From: an uncultured Chthonomonadales bacterium
GTDB taxonomy: Bacteria > Armatimonadota > Chthonomonadetes > Chthonomonadales > CAJBBX01
Direction of reading: 5' to 3'
DNA: 64,000 bases
Assembly: GCA_938005745.1 (NCBI GenBank)
Contig: CALLMM010000018.1
Span: forward strand, 65,454 to 129,453
In this document: piece by piece, positions 36,323 to 45,146 of the stretch
Layout of the letters: each line of letters begins with the position of its first letter
Numbering within the stretch: the stretch's first letter is position 1
Program-made: the position numbers and the translations under genes
Notes under the pieces: generated by a model
The model's database searches: none
Told to the model about the DNA's origin: nothing
The model's input: the letters and a program-made list of their open reading frames with translations, nothing else

Positions 36323-36640
36323 TCAGACCTGCATCCGCATGATCTCCTGGTACGCCTCCACCAGACGATTGCGAACCTGCATGGTGAGAGCCATCGCCGT
36401 GCTCGCCTGCTCCATCGCGATCATCACCTGATGGATATCAATCTGCTCGCCGGTAGCAAAGCGCCGCACGGTCTCTCCGGCATTCTGCTGCAGCGCGCTC
36501 ACCCCGCTGACCGCCTGCACCAGCATCTCGCCGAAGGAGGGACCGCCCTCCGTTTCGCGCGGGTCGAGGCGCTCCAGCGCGCCGGTCTGCAGTCCGAAGA
36601 CCGGACCCGTTTCACGGGGATCCAAAGAGCCGATGGACAT
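36323..36640 (-). CDS. fliE: Flagellar hook-basal body protein FliE
   Basis: The 105-residue protein has the family's PSFGEMLVQAVSGVSALQQNAGE and IDIHQVMIAMEQASTAMALTMQVRNRLVEAYQEIMRMQV at its C-terminus. FliE joins the MS ring to the rod and is the first protein exported. The N-terminus contains a short internal duplication (LDPRET at residues 6 and 26). It begins four bases after flgC. Confidence 0.93.
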   Translation of the reverse strand: MSIGSLDPRETGPVFGLQTGALERLDPRETEGGPSFGEMLVQAVSGVSALQQNAGETVRRFATGEQIDIHQVMIAMEQASTAMALTMQVRNRLVEAYQEIMRMQV

Positions 36641-36644
36641 CTAT

Positions 36645-37091
36645 CTATACCCTCCCGATCTCCAGAGCCTTCTGCTGCATCTGTTTGGCGGAGTTGAGCG
36701 CGTTGACGTTGGCTTCGTAGGCGCGGGTGGCGGTCATCAGGTCCACCATCTCGATCACCGGCTCGATGTTGGGCATCAGCACGTAGCCGGTGGCGGGATC
36801 GGCGTCCGGGTGACCGGGATTGTAGACCCGCTTGAAGTCGCTGAAATCCGGCTCGATCGCTGCGACTCGCACGCCGCCCGTGCCGCCGGCGCGCCCCGCC
36901 GTCTGCAGCAGGGAGGCGAAGCTCTGCGGCGCATCCGCCGACTCGAAGACGACCTGCCGCCGCCGGTAGGGGGTTCCCTCCGGCGTGCGGGTGGCGTTGA
37001 CGTTTGCCAGATTGCTGCTGATCACATCCATCCGCACGCGCTCGGCGGTCAAGCCGGAGGCGCTGATCTCAAAACTGCGTGTAATGCTCAT
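36645..37091 (-). CDS. flgC: Flagellar proximal rod protein FlgC
   Basis: The 148-residue protein starts MSITRSFEISASGLTAERVR and continues VISSNLANVNATRTPEG and PYRRRQVVFES, the conserved rod pattern. The C-terminus has GYVLMPNIEPVIEMVDLMTATRAYEANVNALN. It is a rod subunit in the periplasm, exported by the flagellar system. It follows flgB by 47 bases. Confidence 0.95.
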   Translation of the reverse strand: MSITRSFEISASGLTAERVRMDVISSNLANVNATRTPEGTPYRRRQVVFESADAPQSFASLLQTAGRAGGTGGVRVAAIEPDFSDFKRVYNPGHPDADPATGYVLMPNIEPVIEMVDLMTATRAYEANVNALNSAKQMQQKALEIGRV

Positions 37092-37138
37092 AGGAGGTGT
37101 CCTGCGGCGGTTCAGACTTCGCGGCGGCGCCGCGCGTC

Positions 37139-37531
37139 TTACCTGCCGTTATTGATCACGCTCTTCAAACCGCTGAAGAAGCTGCTGACGTACTGAATCA
37201 GGGTCTGGTAGCGCAGGGTGTTCTCCGCCATCTGCACCACCTCGCGCTCCATATCCACGTTGTTGCCGTCCAAACGCGCCGAGGTGGTCAGATCGCGCAC
37301 CGGTCGGGGCGCGTAGCCACGCATCGGGCGCACCGGAACGCCGGTCTGCGAAGAGAGCGTCTCGCCGACGGCACGGCGCAGGGCGGCTTCGAAGGGAACC
37401 TCCTTGCGCTTGTAGCCGGGCGTATTGACATTGGCGAGGTTGTCGCTCAGCGCGGCGTGCCGGGCGGCAAGTCCGTCCAGCGCGCCCTGCGCCGTCAGAA
37501 AGGTTTCGGTCTGGAGTATCTTTTCGAGCAT
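37139..37531 (-). CDS. flgB: Flagellar basal-body rod protein FlgB
   Basis: The 130-residue protein has RHAALSDNLANVNTPGYKRKEVPFE near residue 27 and NNVDMEREVVQMAENTLRYQTLIQYVS near the C-terminus, both typical of FlgB. It is a proximal rod subunit. It is the first gene of a ten-gene minus-strand operon that ends at 29793. The start has a purine-rich GAGACGAGAAG upstream rather than a perfect Shine-Dalgarno. Confidence 0.94.
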   Translation of the reverse strand: MLEKILQTETFLTAQGALDGLAARHAALSDNLANVNTPGYKRKEVPFEAALRRAVGETLSSQTGVPVRPMRGYAPRPVRDLTTSARLDGNNVDMEREVVQMAENTLRYQTLIQYVSSFFSGLKSVINNGR

Positions 37532-37917
37532 CTTCTCGTCTCTAGTTATGCGAAAGGGGATCGGACGGTACGTTGATGATGATATCGCCGCGGGCGGACG
37601 ACAGAAAGCCGGTAAAAGTACGGAACGCAGTTAGAGGGATTATTGGCGCGCGGCGCGCCGGAATTTAGGCTGAAAGCGGGCTATTTGCGGGCGAGAGTCG
37701 AAAAAAAGTGAAATCCGGCTCAGAGCCTCCGATGTTTTTTTCTGGAAACGGAAGGAAGTCGGGGTTCGGGTGTCCAAACAGAGCATAGCCGGGTCAGTCT
37801 GCGTTGCGCGCCAGCCTGCGCCGCGCGGGGTGACCGCCTGTTTAACGTGGATTTGCTGCAGCGATCGAAACATGGAAAAGAGGCTGCAGCCAACTCACTA
37901 CCAAAGGAGGATGGTTC
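37532..37917. promoter_or_regulatory. Divergent intergenic region between flgB and the outer-membrane protein gene
   Basis: About 386 bp has no supported gene. It must contain the start of the flagellar operon transcript and that of the barrel-protein gene. I saw no clear sigma-70, sigma-28 or sigma-54 promoter. Poly-A and poly-T tracts (near 37700 and 37735) may be structural. Confidence 0.35.
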
Positions 37918-38421
37918 GTGAAAAAGATTGGCTGGCTTGTGGGGTGTGCGCTGCTTCTGCTGCTGATGCATGGTTCCGCCCAGGCTCAGCTCGGAGCGGA
38001 TAACGATCTCTCCCGCAACTGGAATCTCCGGGCAGGCTTCTTCATTCCCGAGCGGGAAGAGGCGCGTGCCGCAGAGGGCGATGTCTGGGTGACCTTCGGC
38101 GCAGAGCGAAAATTCTACGAGGCAGAGCGCTACAGCGCGACCCTCAGCATTGACTACTACGGATCGGGCAAAATCTACAACGTCCCGATTATGATGAACC
38201 TTCGCGGAGAGACCAACCGATTTCGCTACGGGGCGGGCGCCGGCTTCGGCATCTCCCATGACCTCAATGAGGGCATTCTCGGGTTCGCTTACAATCTGGG
38301 CATCGGCTATACGCTGCTGCAGGGCAAGAACCCGATCTCGTTTGACGTACGCTATATGGGTCTGAGCACCGGCGGCGGACAGTTGAACGGCTGGCAGTTC
38401 ACTCTGGGCTATCAGTTCTAG
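37918..38421 (+). CDS. Small outer-membrane beta-barrel protein
   Basis: The 167-residue precursor has a Sec signal (MKKIGWLVGCALLLLLMHGSAQAQ). The rest consists of alternating amphipathic strands with many Gly and aromatic residues (WNLRAGFFIP, FRYGAGAGFGISHDL, FAYNLGIGYTLLQG), ending in GWQFTLGYQF. A terminal Phe is the usual recognition signal of the BAM machinery. It is probably an OmpA/OmpW-like small barrel; the role is unknown. The GTG start has AAAGGAGG upstream. A strong terminator follows. Confidence 0.75.
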   Translation: MKKIGWLVGCALLLLLMHGSAQAQLGADNDLSRNWNLRAGFFIPEREEARAAEGDVWVTFGAERKFYEAERYSATLSIDYYGSGKIYNVPIMMNLRGETNRFRYGAGAGFGISHDLNEGILGFAYNLGIGYTLLQGKNPISFDVRYMGLSTGGGQLNGWQFTLGYQF

Positions 38422-38450
38422 AGCGGCTGCCAGAACAACGTACACGCCTT

Positions 38451-38486
38451 ACGACAGCGACGGGACCGGTTCCCGTCGCTGTCGTT
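38451..38486 (+). terminator. Strong hairpin terminator after the barrel-protein gene
   Basis: A perfect 15-bp stem (arms 38451-38465 and 38471-38485) with a five-base loop begins 30 bases after the stop and is followed by TTTCC. Confidence 0.75.
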
Positions 38487-38562
38487 TCCGGGAGCGTTCC
38501 GCCGCCCCGCCTGCAAAGAGTGCCGGAAACCGTCCGACGCGCCATCCCCTCCGGCGATCTCC

Positions 38563-38591
38563 TTGACGGGCGAACCTTTTTTCGTTATAAT
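38563..38591 (+). promoter_or_regulatory. Sigma-70 promoter of the glycosyltransferase gene
   Basis: TTGACG at 38563-38568 and a perfect TATAAT at 38586-38591 are separated by 17 bases. The GTG start is 43 bases after the -10. Confidence 0.75.
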
Positions 38592-38633
38592 GAAACAGTT
38601 TTCAAGCTGGAAGGGTTATCAAGGAGCCAGAGC

Positions 38634-39410
38634 GTGTCTATCGGCGGCAGCAGCGAACTCGACGAGTCCCCGCATCTTTCCATTGTGATTCCCGCCTACA
38701 ACGAGGAAGCCCGGATCGGCGCGACCCTCTCGCGTATGCTCTCCTATCTGGATGCGCAGGGGTTCCGCTACGAGATTCTGGTCGTGGACGACGGCAGCGC
38801 GGACCGAACGCGCGAGGTGGCGGCAGCGACCGCCGCCGAGCATGAGAACGTCCGCATCCTCCGCTACGAAGAGAATCGGGGCAAGGGACACGCGGTGCGC
38901 TACGGCATGTTGCAGGCGCGGGGCGACTTCGTTCTCTTCTCGGACGCCGACCTCGCCACCCCCATTGAAGAGATCGAGCCGCTCTTCGCCGCGCTGCGCG
39001 AGGGCTTCGATATCGCCATCGGCTCCCGCGATATGCCCGGCTCTCAGCTGGTGCGCAGGCAGTCGCTGATCCGCGAGATGGGCGGCAAGCTGTTCAACCG
39101 CTGCGTGCAGCTGCTGGCGGTGCCCGGCATCCGTGATACGCAGTGCGGCTTCAAACTCTTCACCCGCGCCGCCGCTCACAGCATCTTCCGCAACTGCCAG
39201 ATAGATAACTTCTCCTTCGATGTGGAGGCACTCTATCTGGGCAGACAGCTGGGCTACTCCATCATCGAGGTTCCGGTGCGCTGGCAGCACATGGAAGGCA
39301 GCAAGGTGCGCTTCTTCCGCGACGCCTGGCGCATGCTCAAGACCCTGTGGCGCATCCGCGCCACCGACTACCGCCTTCAAAAAGCCGACTACGAACGCTC
39401 CATCCGATAG
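38634..39410 (+). CDS. Glycosyltransferase family 2, dolichyl-phosphate glucosyltransferase-like
   Basis: The 258-residue protein has the GT2 core: LSIVIPAYNEEARIGATL near residue 15, YEILVVDDGSADRTREVA with the first Asp pair, NRGKGHAVRYGML, FSDADLATPIEEIE with the DxD motif, and RDTQCGFKLF. This set is typical of transferases acting on polyprenyl phosphate in the manner of Alg5/DPM1. It has no extra membrane helices. GTG at 38634 has AAGGAG upstream and a good promoter. The methyltransferase gene follows 20 bases later. Confidence 0.88.
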   Translation: MSIGGSSELDESPHLSIVIPAYNEEARIGATLSRMLSYLDAQGFRYEILVVDDGSADRTREVAAATAAEHENVRILRYEENRGKGHAVRYGMLQARGDFVLFSDADLATPIEEIEPLFAALREGFDIAIGSRDMPGSQLVRRQSLIREMGGKLFNRCVQLLAVPGIRDTQCGFKLFTRAAAHSIFRNCQIDNFSFDVEALYLGRQLGYSIIEVPVRWQHMEGSKVRFFRDAWRMLKTLWRIRATDYRLQKADYERSIR

Positions 39411-39430
39411 TCTCCCGCCCTGACACCCGC

Positions 39431-40159
39431 ATGAATGTCGAAGAATATGAACGCATGTTCCGTCTCGAAGACTCGTACTGGTGGTTCGTCGGGCGGCACC
39501 ATCTGATTCTGACCTTTCTGCAGGCGCAGTACGGCGGGCGCCGCGATCTGACGATCCTGGACATCGGCTGCGGAACCGGCGCGATGTCCCGGAAACTGGC
39601 GCAGTGGGGAGCGGTCGTCTCCGCCGACTTCAGCCCGCTGGCGCTCACCTACTGCCGCCGCCGCGACCTCCATCAACTGTGTGTGGCGGACGCCATGCGC
39701 CTTCCTTTCCGGGACAACTCTTTCGATGTGGTGGTCGCGCTGGACATTCTGGAGCATCTCCCGGACGATCAGGCGGCGCTGTGCGAGTTTCACCGGGTGC
39801 TGAAGCCGGGCGGGCGCGTCATCGCCACCGTTCCCGCCTACCCGTCGCTGTGGAGCGGGCACGATGTCGCGCTGATGCACTTCCGCCGCTATGTGGCGCG
39901 GGAGGTGCGCGAGCGTTTCACCGCCGCCCGTCTGAAGATCGAGAAGCTCTCCTACGCCATGACCCTCCTCTACCCGGTCGTCTGGCTGATGCGCCGGGTC
40001 ATTCTGCCGAAAGACGCCCCGCCGCAGGCTTCCCTGGTGTCGGTGCCGGGACCTGTCAACCGCCTGCTGGTGCGGCTCCTGTCAGGCGAGAACGCGCTGA
40101 TCCGCCGGGTAAGCCTCCCCTTCGGGGTCACCGTCTTCTGCATGGCGGAGCGCGGCTGA
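39431..40159 (+). CDS. Class I SAM-dependent methyltransferase
   Basis: The 242-residue protein has the SAM-binding LTILDIGCGTGAMSRKL near residue 41, an acidic strand end (VVSADFSP), DAMRLPFRDNSFDVVVALDILEHL, and HRVLKPGGRVIATVPAYPSLWSGHD. The segment with SxHD and a His/Phe-rich stretch (LMHFRRYVAREV) resembles methyltransferases encoded next to polyprenyl-linked glycosyltransferases, so it may modify a lipid-linked sugar or lipid. No strong ribosome binding site precedes the ATG. Confidence 0.8.
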   Translation: MNVEEYERMFRLEDSYWWFVGRHHLILTFLQAQYGGRRDLTILDIGCGTGAMSRKLAQWGAVVSADFSPLALTYCRRRDLHQLCVADAMRLPFRDNSFDVVVALDILEHLPDDQAALCEFHRVLKPGGRVIATVPAYPSLWSGHDVALMHFRRYVAREVRERFTAARLKIEKLSYAMTLLYPVVWLMRRVILPKDAPPQASLVSVPGPVNRLLVRLLSGENALIRRVSLPFGVTVFCMAERG

Positions 40160-40169
40160 ACGTCCCGAC

Positions 40170-41069
40170 ATGATCTCTCTGCTCCTGCTGCTTCCCGTCT
40201 GCGCCTGCCTGTACGCGCTGCTGCGCTATATGCGCGACATCGAGCCGCGCCGCATCGAGATCACCCGCCATGAGGTCTTTGCGGAAGATCTGCCGCCGGA
40301 ACTGGACGGACTGACCATCTGCCAGGTGTCCGACACGCATATTACCGCGCATGGACGCCACGAAGACGCCATCGCACAGGCGATCCGCTCCGTTCGCGCC
40401 GACCTGTATGTGCTCACCGGCGACATGATCCTCTTTCAGGAGGGCATTCCGGCGTTTCTGCGCTGGCTGGACGCGCTGGGCGATTCGCTGCGCCCGGCGG
40501 TAGCGGTGCTGGGCAACGCCGAACACAAGTCGTTTGTGCGCGGGGAAGAGGTCGTGCAGGGACTGGAGGAGCGGGGCGTGCCGATGCTGAACAATAGGGT
40601 TATACAGTATCCGGTGCGCGGCGTGACCCTGCAGATCGTCGGGGTGGACGACCCGCACACCGAACACAGCGACTTCGCCCGCGCCTTTGCCGGGGCGAAG
40701 CCCGACTGCTGGACGCTGCTGCTGTGCCACTCGCCGGACGGAGCCGCCGACCTGCGCGGACGCCGCGCAGACCTGATGCTGAGCGGACATACGCACGGCG
40801 GACAGATCCGCCTGCCGCTTCTGGGCGCGCTCATGTCCAACACGAAACGGGTGCGGGGGCTGGTGGCGGGATGGTACTCCGGCGCGCAGCTGCAACGCCG
40901 CGCGGGGAGCGAGGTCGGCGCCACGCGGCTCTATGTGTCGCGGGGGCTGGGAACCAGCAACGTCCCCTATCGCCTCTTCTGCCGCCCGGAACTGCCGCTC
41001 TTTATGCTCCGCTGCCGACGGCGCGACGGGGAGCAGGCGTCGGACGGCTCGCGGCATCCGACAGGATAG
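40170..41069 (+). CDS. Membrane-anchored metallophosphoesterase (YkuE/LpxG-like)
   Basis: The 299-residue protein has an N-terminal hydrophobic anchor (MISLLLLLPVCACLYALL). The calcineurin-like motifs follow: VSDTHI near residue 53, LTGDMI near 82, LGNAEH near 112 in the GNxxH position, LLLCHSPD near 178 and LSGHTHGGQIRLP near 205. Homologues hydrolyse phosphodiester or pyrophosphate bonds in lipids, including UDP-diacylglucosamine. The neighbouring glycosyltransferase and methyltransferase suggest envelope lipid metabolism. Confidence 0.85.
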   Translation: MISLLLLLPVCACLYALLRYMRDIEPRRIEITRHEVFAEDLPPELDGLTICQVSDTHITAHGRHEDAIAQAIRSVRADLYVLTGDMILFQEGIPAFLRWLDALGDSLRPAVAVLGNAEHKSFVRGEEVVQGLEERGVPMLNNRVIQYPVRGVTLQIVGVDDPHTEHSDFARAFAGAKPDCWTLLLCHSPDGAADLRGRRADLMLSGHTHGGQIRLPLLGALMSNTKRVRGLVAGWYSGAQLQRRAGSEVGATRLYVSRGLGTSNVPYRLFCRPELPLFMLRCRRRDGEQASDGSRHPTG

Positions 41070-41119
41070 TCTCCGCGCCGCACGAACAGAACCCAGACTA
41101 TCATCACAGGGAGATGAGG

Positions 41120-42178
41120 ATGAACTTTGATCTGCTGAAGCGCCTGTGCGAGACGCCGGGCGTGCCGGGGCGCGAGGAGCCGATTCGCGCGCTGGTAGTC
41201 GAGGCGCTCACGCCGTTAACCGACACGCTCACGCTGGACACGATGGGCAACGTGATCGGACTCAAGCGCGGCTCCGGCAACGGTCCGCGCGTCATGCTCG
41301 CCGCCCACATGGACGAGATCGGCTTCCTGGTCAAGTATATCGAAGAGAAAGGCTTTCTGCGCCTGCAGCCGCTCGGCGGCTGGGATCCGCGCACGATGGT
41401 CGCCCAGCGCGTCTATGTGCACGGCTTCGCCGGAGAGACCCTGCTCGGGACGCTGATGCCCGCCGCCCGTCCGATCCATCTGCTGACCCCCGAAGAGTTG
41501 AACAAGCCGCCGCGAATCGAGGAGTTCTTCGTTGATCTGGGGCTGCCCGGCGAGGAGGTGAAGAAGCGGGTGGAGATCGGCGACGCCGTTACGATGGCGC
41601 GCACCGCCGAGCGGGTCGGCAACAACGTCGTCAGCAAGACGCTGGACAACCGCGTGAGCGTGTTCGTGATGATCGAGGCGCTGAAGGCGGTCGGAACGCA
41701 CGCCTGCGACATTCTGGCGGTGGCGACCACGCAGGAGGAGGTGGGGCTGCGGGGCGCGACCACGGCTGCCTACGCGCTGGAGCCGGACATCGGCATCGCC
41801 CTCGATGTGACCATCGCCAACGACTACCCGGGTCCCGCCGAGCAGGATCAGATCACGAAGCTGGGCGGCGGCGCGGCGATCAAGATCATGGACTCCTCGC
41901 TGCTGTGCCATCCGAAGCTGGTGCGCCACTTCCGCGATGTCGCCGAGAAGCACGGCATCCCCTATCAGCTGGAGATCCTCTCACGCGGCGGAACCGACGC
42001 CGGCGGCATTCAGCGTTCGCGCGGCGGCGTCCCGAGCTTCACGCTCTCGATCCCGACCCGCTATATTCACTCCGTCAACGAGACCGCCTGCGTCTCGGAC
42101 ATCGAAGCCTGTATCACCCTGCTGGCGCGCTATCTGGAGGAGGCGGGAACCCGCGACTACGGCTACGCGCAGACCTAG
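41120..42178 (+). CDS. M42-family (glutamyl/deblocking) aminopeptidase
   Basis: The 352-residue protein has metal ligands in the family positions: MLAAHMDEIGFLVKYI near residue 61, KTLDNRVSVFVMIEAL near 175, and TTQEEVGLRGATTAAYAL near 206 with the catalytic Glu pair. ALDVTIANDYPG and YIHSVNETACVSDIEA near the end are also present. M42 enzymes assemble into large dodecamers that degrade peptides in the cytoplasm. The ATG at 41120 has GGGAG at good distance; an ATG two codons upstream is possible. Confidence 0.92.
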   Translation: MNFDLLKRLCETPGVPGREEPIRALVVEALTPLTDTLTLDTMGNVIGLKRGSGNGPRVMLAAHMDEIGFLVKYIEEKGFLRLQPLGGWDPRTMVAQRVYVHGFAGETLLGTLMPAARPIHLLTPEELNKPPRIEEFFVDLGLPGEEVKKRVEIGDAVTMARTAERVGNNVVSKTLDNRVSVFVMIEALKAVGTHACDILAVATTQEEVGLRGATTAAYALEPDIGIALDVTIANDYPGPAEQDQITKLGGGAAIKIMDSSLLCHPKLVRHFRDVAEKHGIPYQLEILSRGGTDAGGIQRSRGGVPSFTLSIPTRYIHSVNETACVSDIEACITLLARYLEEAGTRDYGYAQT

Positions 42179-42334
42179 TTCGCAGCGCAGATTCGCTCCT
42201 CTGTTTCCGCCCCATCCCCTCCGCTCCGAGTAGGTCTCGTCGTGCGCGGACAACGGGCTTGTGCGCTCTCCCGGAGTCCATAGAACTGTAAGGAGAACAG
42301 AGGATATGAGTAATATTGCGATAATACGGCGACG

Positions 42335-42598
42335 ATGTGCAGGGCGCTGGCGTTGAATGAGCGGGAGGTGCGCGAGCGGACGAAGCACCACTTTCTGGGA
42401 TGCTGGTGCGCCTGGGCAAACGCTCTCTCCCTCTGCAGCTTTCTGCCCAACACCCTGTACGCTCCGGGAGCGCTCTTGAGCCTGGCTGCCGTTGCCATGT
42501 GGCTGCGGGTAAAGTGGGTGACGGAGACCGTCTTCGGTTATGGCATGCAGAGCCACTATGAGTCGGCGCTGCGGAGTAAGGAAGAGATGCTGAGCTGA
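42335..42598 (+). CDS. Small two-helix membrane protein, possibly frameshifted
   Basis: The 87-residue protein begins with a charged stretch (LNEREVRERTKHHFLG). It has two hydrophobic segments (CAWANALSLCSFLPNTLYAPG and ALLSLAAVAMWLRV), a layout like small '2TM domain' proteins. It ends ESALRSKEEMLS. In the next frame, 42604-42654 encodes MEEIQKMLERLVFGNR, which looks like a continuation of the charged C-terminal helix, so a frameshift may have cut the gene. The start is uncertain. Confidence 0.4.
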   Translation: MCRALALNEREVRERTKHHFLGCWCAWANALSLCSFLPNTLYAPGALLSLAAVAMWLRVKWVTETVFGYGMQSHYESALRSKEEMLS

Positions 42599-42664
42599 AG
42601 CGTATGGAAGAGATTCAGAAGATGCTGGAGCGTCTCGTCTTCGGCAATCGGTGAGAAGGAGACC

Positions 42665-43687
42665 ATGCGGCGTGTGACGATACTTGGGGCGGGAAGCTGG
42701 GGGACGGCGCTGGCGACGCTGCTGGGGCGCGTCGAGCGCGTTACGCTCTGGGCGCGGGATGCCGACCTGGTCGCGGCGATCCGGGCGGAACGGGAGAACC
42801 GCCGCTACCTGCCCGGCATCCCGCTGGCGGAGAACATCGCCGTCACCGACCGCCTGCCCGACGCGCTGGCAGGGGCGGAGTGCGTCGTCTTCGCGATTCC
42901 CTCCGCCGGGATGCGGGAGGTCGCCGCCGCCGCCGCGCCCTCTCTGCCCAAAGACGCCCTGCTGGTCAACGCCTCCAAAGGACTGGAGGAGAGCAGCGGC
43001 TTGCGTATGTCGGAGGTGATCGCGGAGTCGATTGCCCCGCTCTCCGATCCCTCCTCCTCGCCGCTTCCACGAATCGCCGCGCTCTCCGGACCCAATCTGG
43101 CGCTGGAGGTGGCGCGCGGGATCCCGACCGCCAGCGTCGCCGCCTCCGTCTCCGCCGAAACCGCCCGCGCCTGTCAGCAGCTCTGGATGGGTCCGACTTT
43201 CCGGGTCTATGCCAGCAGCGACCTGATCGGGGTGGAGCTGGCGGGGGCGATGAAGAACGTGATCGCTATCGGCGCGGGGGTCTGCGAAGGAATGGGCTTC
43301 GGCGACAACAGCCGGGCGGCGCTGATGACGCGGGGGCTGGCGGAGATCACCCGGCTCGGGGCGGCGCTCGGCGCGCAGCCGGCGACCTTTCTGGGGCTGG
43401 CGGGGGTCGGCGACCTGATCGCCACCGGGGGCAGCCGCCTCTCCCGCAACTACCGGGTCGGTCTCGGACTCGGGCAGGGCAGGGCGCTGGAGGCGATTCT
43501 GCAGGAGATCGGGCAGGTGGCGGAGGGCGTCCCCACCACCCGCGCCATCTGCCTGCTGTCGCGGCGCGCCGGCGTGGAGATGCCGATCTCCGAAGCGCTG
43601 TATGCCGCGCTCTTTGAAGGAGCCTCCATCCGCGACCTGCTTCTGCAGCTGATGCTGCGTCCCCCGCGCCGCGAGGATGAGCTTTAA
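42665..43687 (+). CDS. gpsA: Glycerol-3-phosphate dehydrogenase [NAD(P)+]
   Basis: The enzyme reduces dihydroxyacetone phosphate to sn-glycerol 3-phosphate for phospholipid synthesis. The 340-residue protein has VTILGAGSWGTALATLLG at the N-terminus, VFAIPSAGMREVA, LVNASKGLEE and ALSGPNLALEVARG. LAGAMKNVIAIGAGVCEGMGFGDNSRAALMTRGLAE near residue 195 holds the catalytic Lys, with GLAGVGDLIATGGSRLSRN after it. AAGGAG precedes the ATG. Its TAA overlaps the TAA of hpnE on the other strand. Confidence 0.96.
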   Translation: MRRVTILGAGSWGTALATLLGRVERVTLWARDADLVAAIRAERENRRYLPGIPLAENIAVTDRLPDALAGAECVVFAIPSAGMREVAAAAAPSLPKDALLVNASKGLEESSGLRMSEVIAESIAPLSDPSSSPLPRIAALSGPNLALEVARGIPTASVAASVSAETARACQQLWMGPTFRVYASSDLIGVELAGAMKNVIAIGAGVCEGMGFGDNSRAALMTRGLAEITRLGAALGAQPATFLGLAGVGDLIATGGSRLSRNYRVGLGLGQGRALEAILQEIGQVAEGVPTTRAICLLSRRAGVEMPISEALYAALFEGASIRDLLLQLMLRPPRREDEL

Positions 43688-45105
43688 GCCCGTCTCAGCG
43701 CGGCGCGATATCCGTCGAGCAGCCGCGCCAGTCCCTGCGGAGCCAGATCGGGCGCCAGAAATCGCTCCGATCTGCCCGCATCCTCCAGCAGCCGTTCCGC
43801 CGCCAGATAGCCGCTGCGCGCCGCGCTCTCCATCGTGGAGGGCCAGCCGGTGCGCGTCCACTCCCCGGCAACGTAGAGGTTCTCGATCGGGCTTCGCTGA
43901 TCCGGGCGCAGCGACTCCACGCCCGGCATCGGCGAGAAGGTCGCCTTGCGCTCCTTGAGCACCTGCGATTTGAGAAGGACGGCGGAGCGGGTCTGCGGCA
44001 GGGCGGCATGGACATCGGCGATCACCTGCTCCAGGATCTCCCGGTTGGTTCGCGCCGTCAGTTCCCGATCCGCGCTGATCACCATGCTCAGATAGGCTCC
44101 TGAACCCGGCGGAAGGTCGAAGTTGAGGGTTTTGTTGAAAATCCAGTCGGTGGGGCGATCCAGCAGCGCGACGGCGTGCGGGCAGTCAATCGGGCGGTCA
44201 AACCAGAGATGCACCCCGATAATCGGGGAGAACTCGATCCGGCGAAGGTTCTCGAAATAGGGAACGCCCCGCGTCGCCTCCGGAGGAAGCAGTTTGAGGA
44301 GCAGATCGAACGGCAGCGCGCTCACAAAGGCGTCGGCGGTTACCAGACGACCGCTGGCGAGCGTGATCCCGGCGATGCGTCCCTCCTCCAGATGCGCCCG
44401 CTCGACGATAGCGCGCAGATGGACGCTGCCGCCGCGCCTCTGCAGAAACCGCTGCGTCGGCTCGGTGTAGAGCGTGCCGAGAGGAACGCGCGGAATGCCG
44501 AAGTGGTAGGCGCGCGGGTGCATCAGAAAGCCGTCGCGGAATATCTTGAAGGCGTGAGCGCAGGAGATGCGGCTCAGATCCTCATTGCACGCGCTGACCA
44601 GCACCGGCTCCCAGAACCGGCGAATGGCGCGTTCGGTCTGCCTCTGCCGCCTGAACCAGGTTCCGATGTCCAGCGTCTCATACCCCGGCTCCGGCTTTGC
44701 GCGCACCATCGCCAGCATTCCCCGCGCAATGGCGATCTTGTCGCGCAAGCCGAGGGAGCGAAACGCCAGGAACGACAGGGAGGTGTGCAGGGGGGCGGGC
44801 AGACCGCAGCCCGCGATCGCGGAGCGTCTGCCCGCGCTGTCCAGGAACTCGATCACGTCGAAGTAGCGGATGCAGTCGTGGACGCCCAGCCGCTCCAGCA
44901 GATCCGCCAGATTGGTGCAGCAGCGCATGGTACCATGCTGGCAGACATCCAGCCGCTCGCCCGTCTCCCGCTCGATGAAGGAGGAGGCGCGCCCGCCCAG
45001 CAGGGGACGCTTCTCGTAGATTTCGACCGTCAGACCGGCTTGCGCGAGGGCGGTCGCCGCCGCGATGCCCGCCACGCCCCCGCCGATGACCACGACCCGT
45101 TTCAC
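43684..45105 (-). CDS. hpnE: Hydroxysqualene dehydroxylase HpnE (FAD-dependent)
   Basis: HpnE reductively removes the hydroxyl group of hydroxysqualene to give squalene. The 473-residue protein has the FAD-binding RVVVIGGGVAGIAAATALAQ, then YEKRPLLGGRASSF and DVCQHGTMRCCTNLADLLERLG, characteristic of the squalene-associated desaturase family. It also has FWEPVLVSACNED and the C-terminal LYVAGEWTRTGWPSTMESAARSGYLAAE. It follows the hpnD coding region by 41 bases on the same strand. Confidence 0.94.
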   Translation of the reverse strand: MKRVVVIGGGVAGIAAATALAQAGLTVEIYEKRPLLGGRASSFIERETGERLDVCQHGTMRCCTNLADLLERLGVHDCIRYFDVIEFLDSAGRRSAIAGCGLPAPLHTSLSFLAFRSLGLRDKIAIARGMLAMVRAKPEPGYETLDIGTWFRRQRQTERAIRRFWEPVLVSACNEDLSRISCAHAFKIFRDGFLMHPRAYHFGIPRVPLGTLYTEPTQRFLQRRGGSVHLRAIVERAHLEEGRIAGITLASGRLVTADAFVSALPFDLLLKLLPPEATRGVPYFENLRRIEFSPIIGVHLWFDRPIDCPHAVALLDRPTDWIFNKTLNFDLPPGSGAYLSMVISADRELTARTNREILEQVIADVHAALPQTRSAVLLKSQVLKERKATFSPMPGVESLRPDQRSPIENLYVAGEWTRTGWPSTMESAARSGYLAAERLLEDAGRSERFLAPDLAPQGLARLLDGYRAALRRA

Positions 45106-45146
45106 TCCGCCTCCCGTCTGCGGAAACCGGAACGCCGTCTCATGCG

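Noticed and set aside
37532..37917. Sigma-28 type flagellar promoter upstream of flgB
   Set aside because: Only partial resemblance to the -10 element and no matching -35 at the right spacing.
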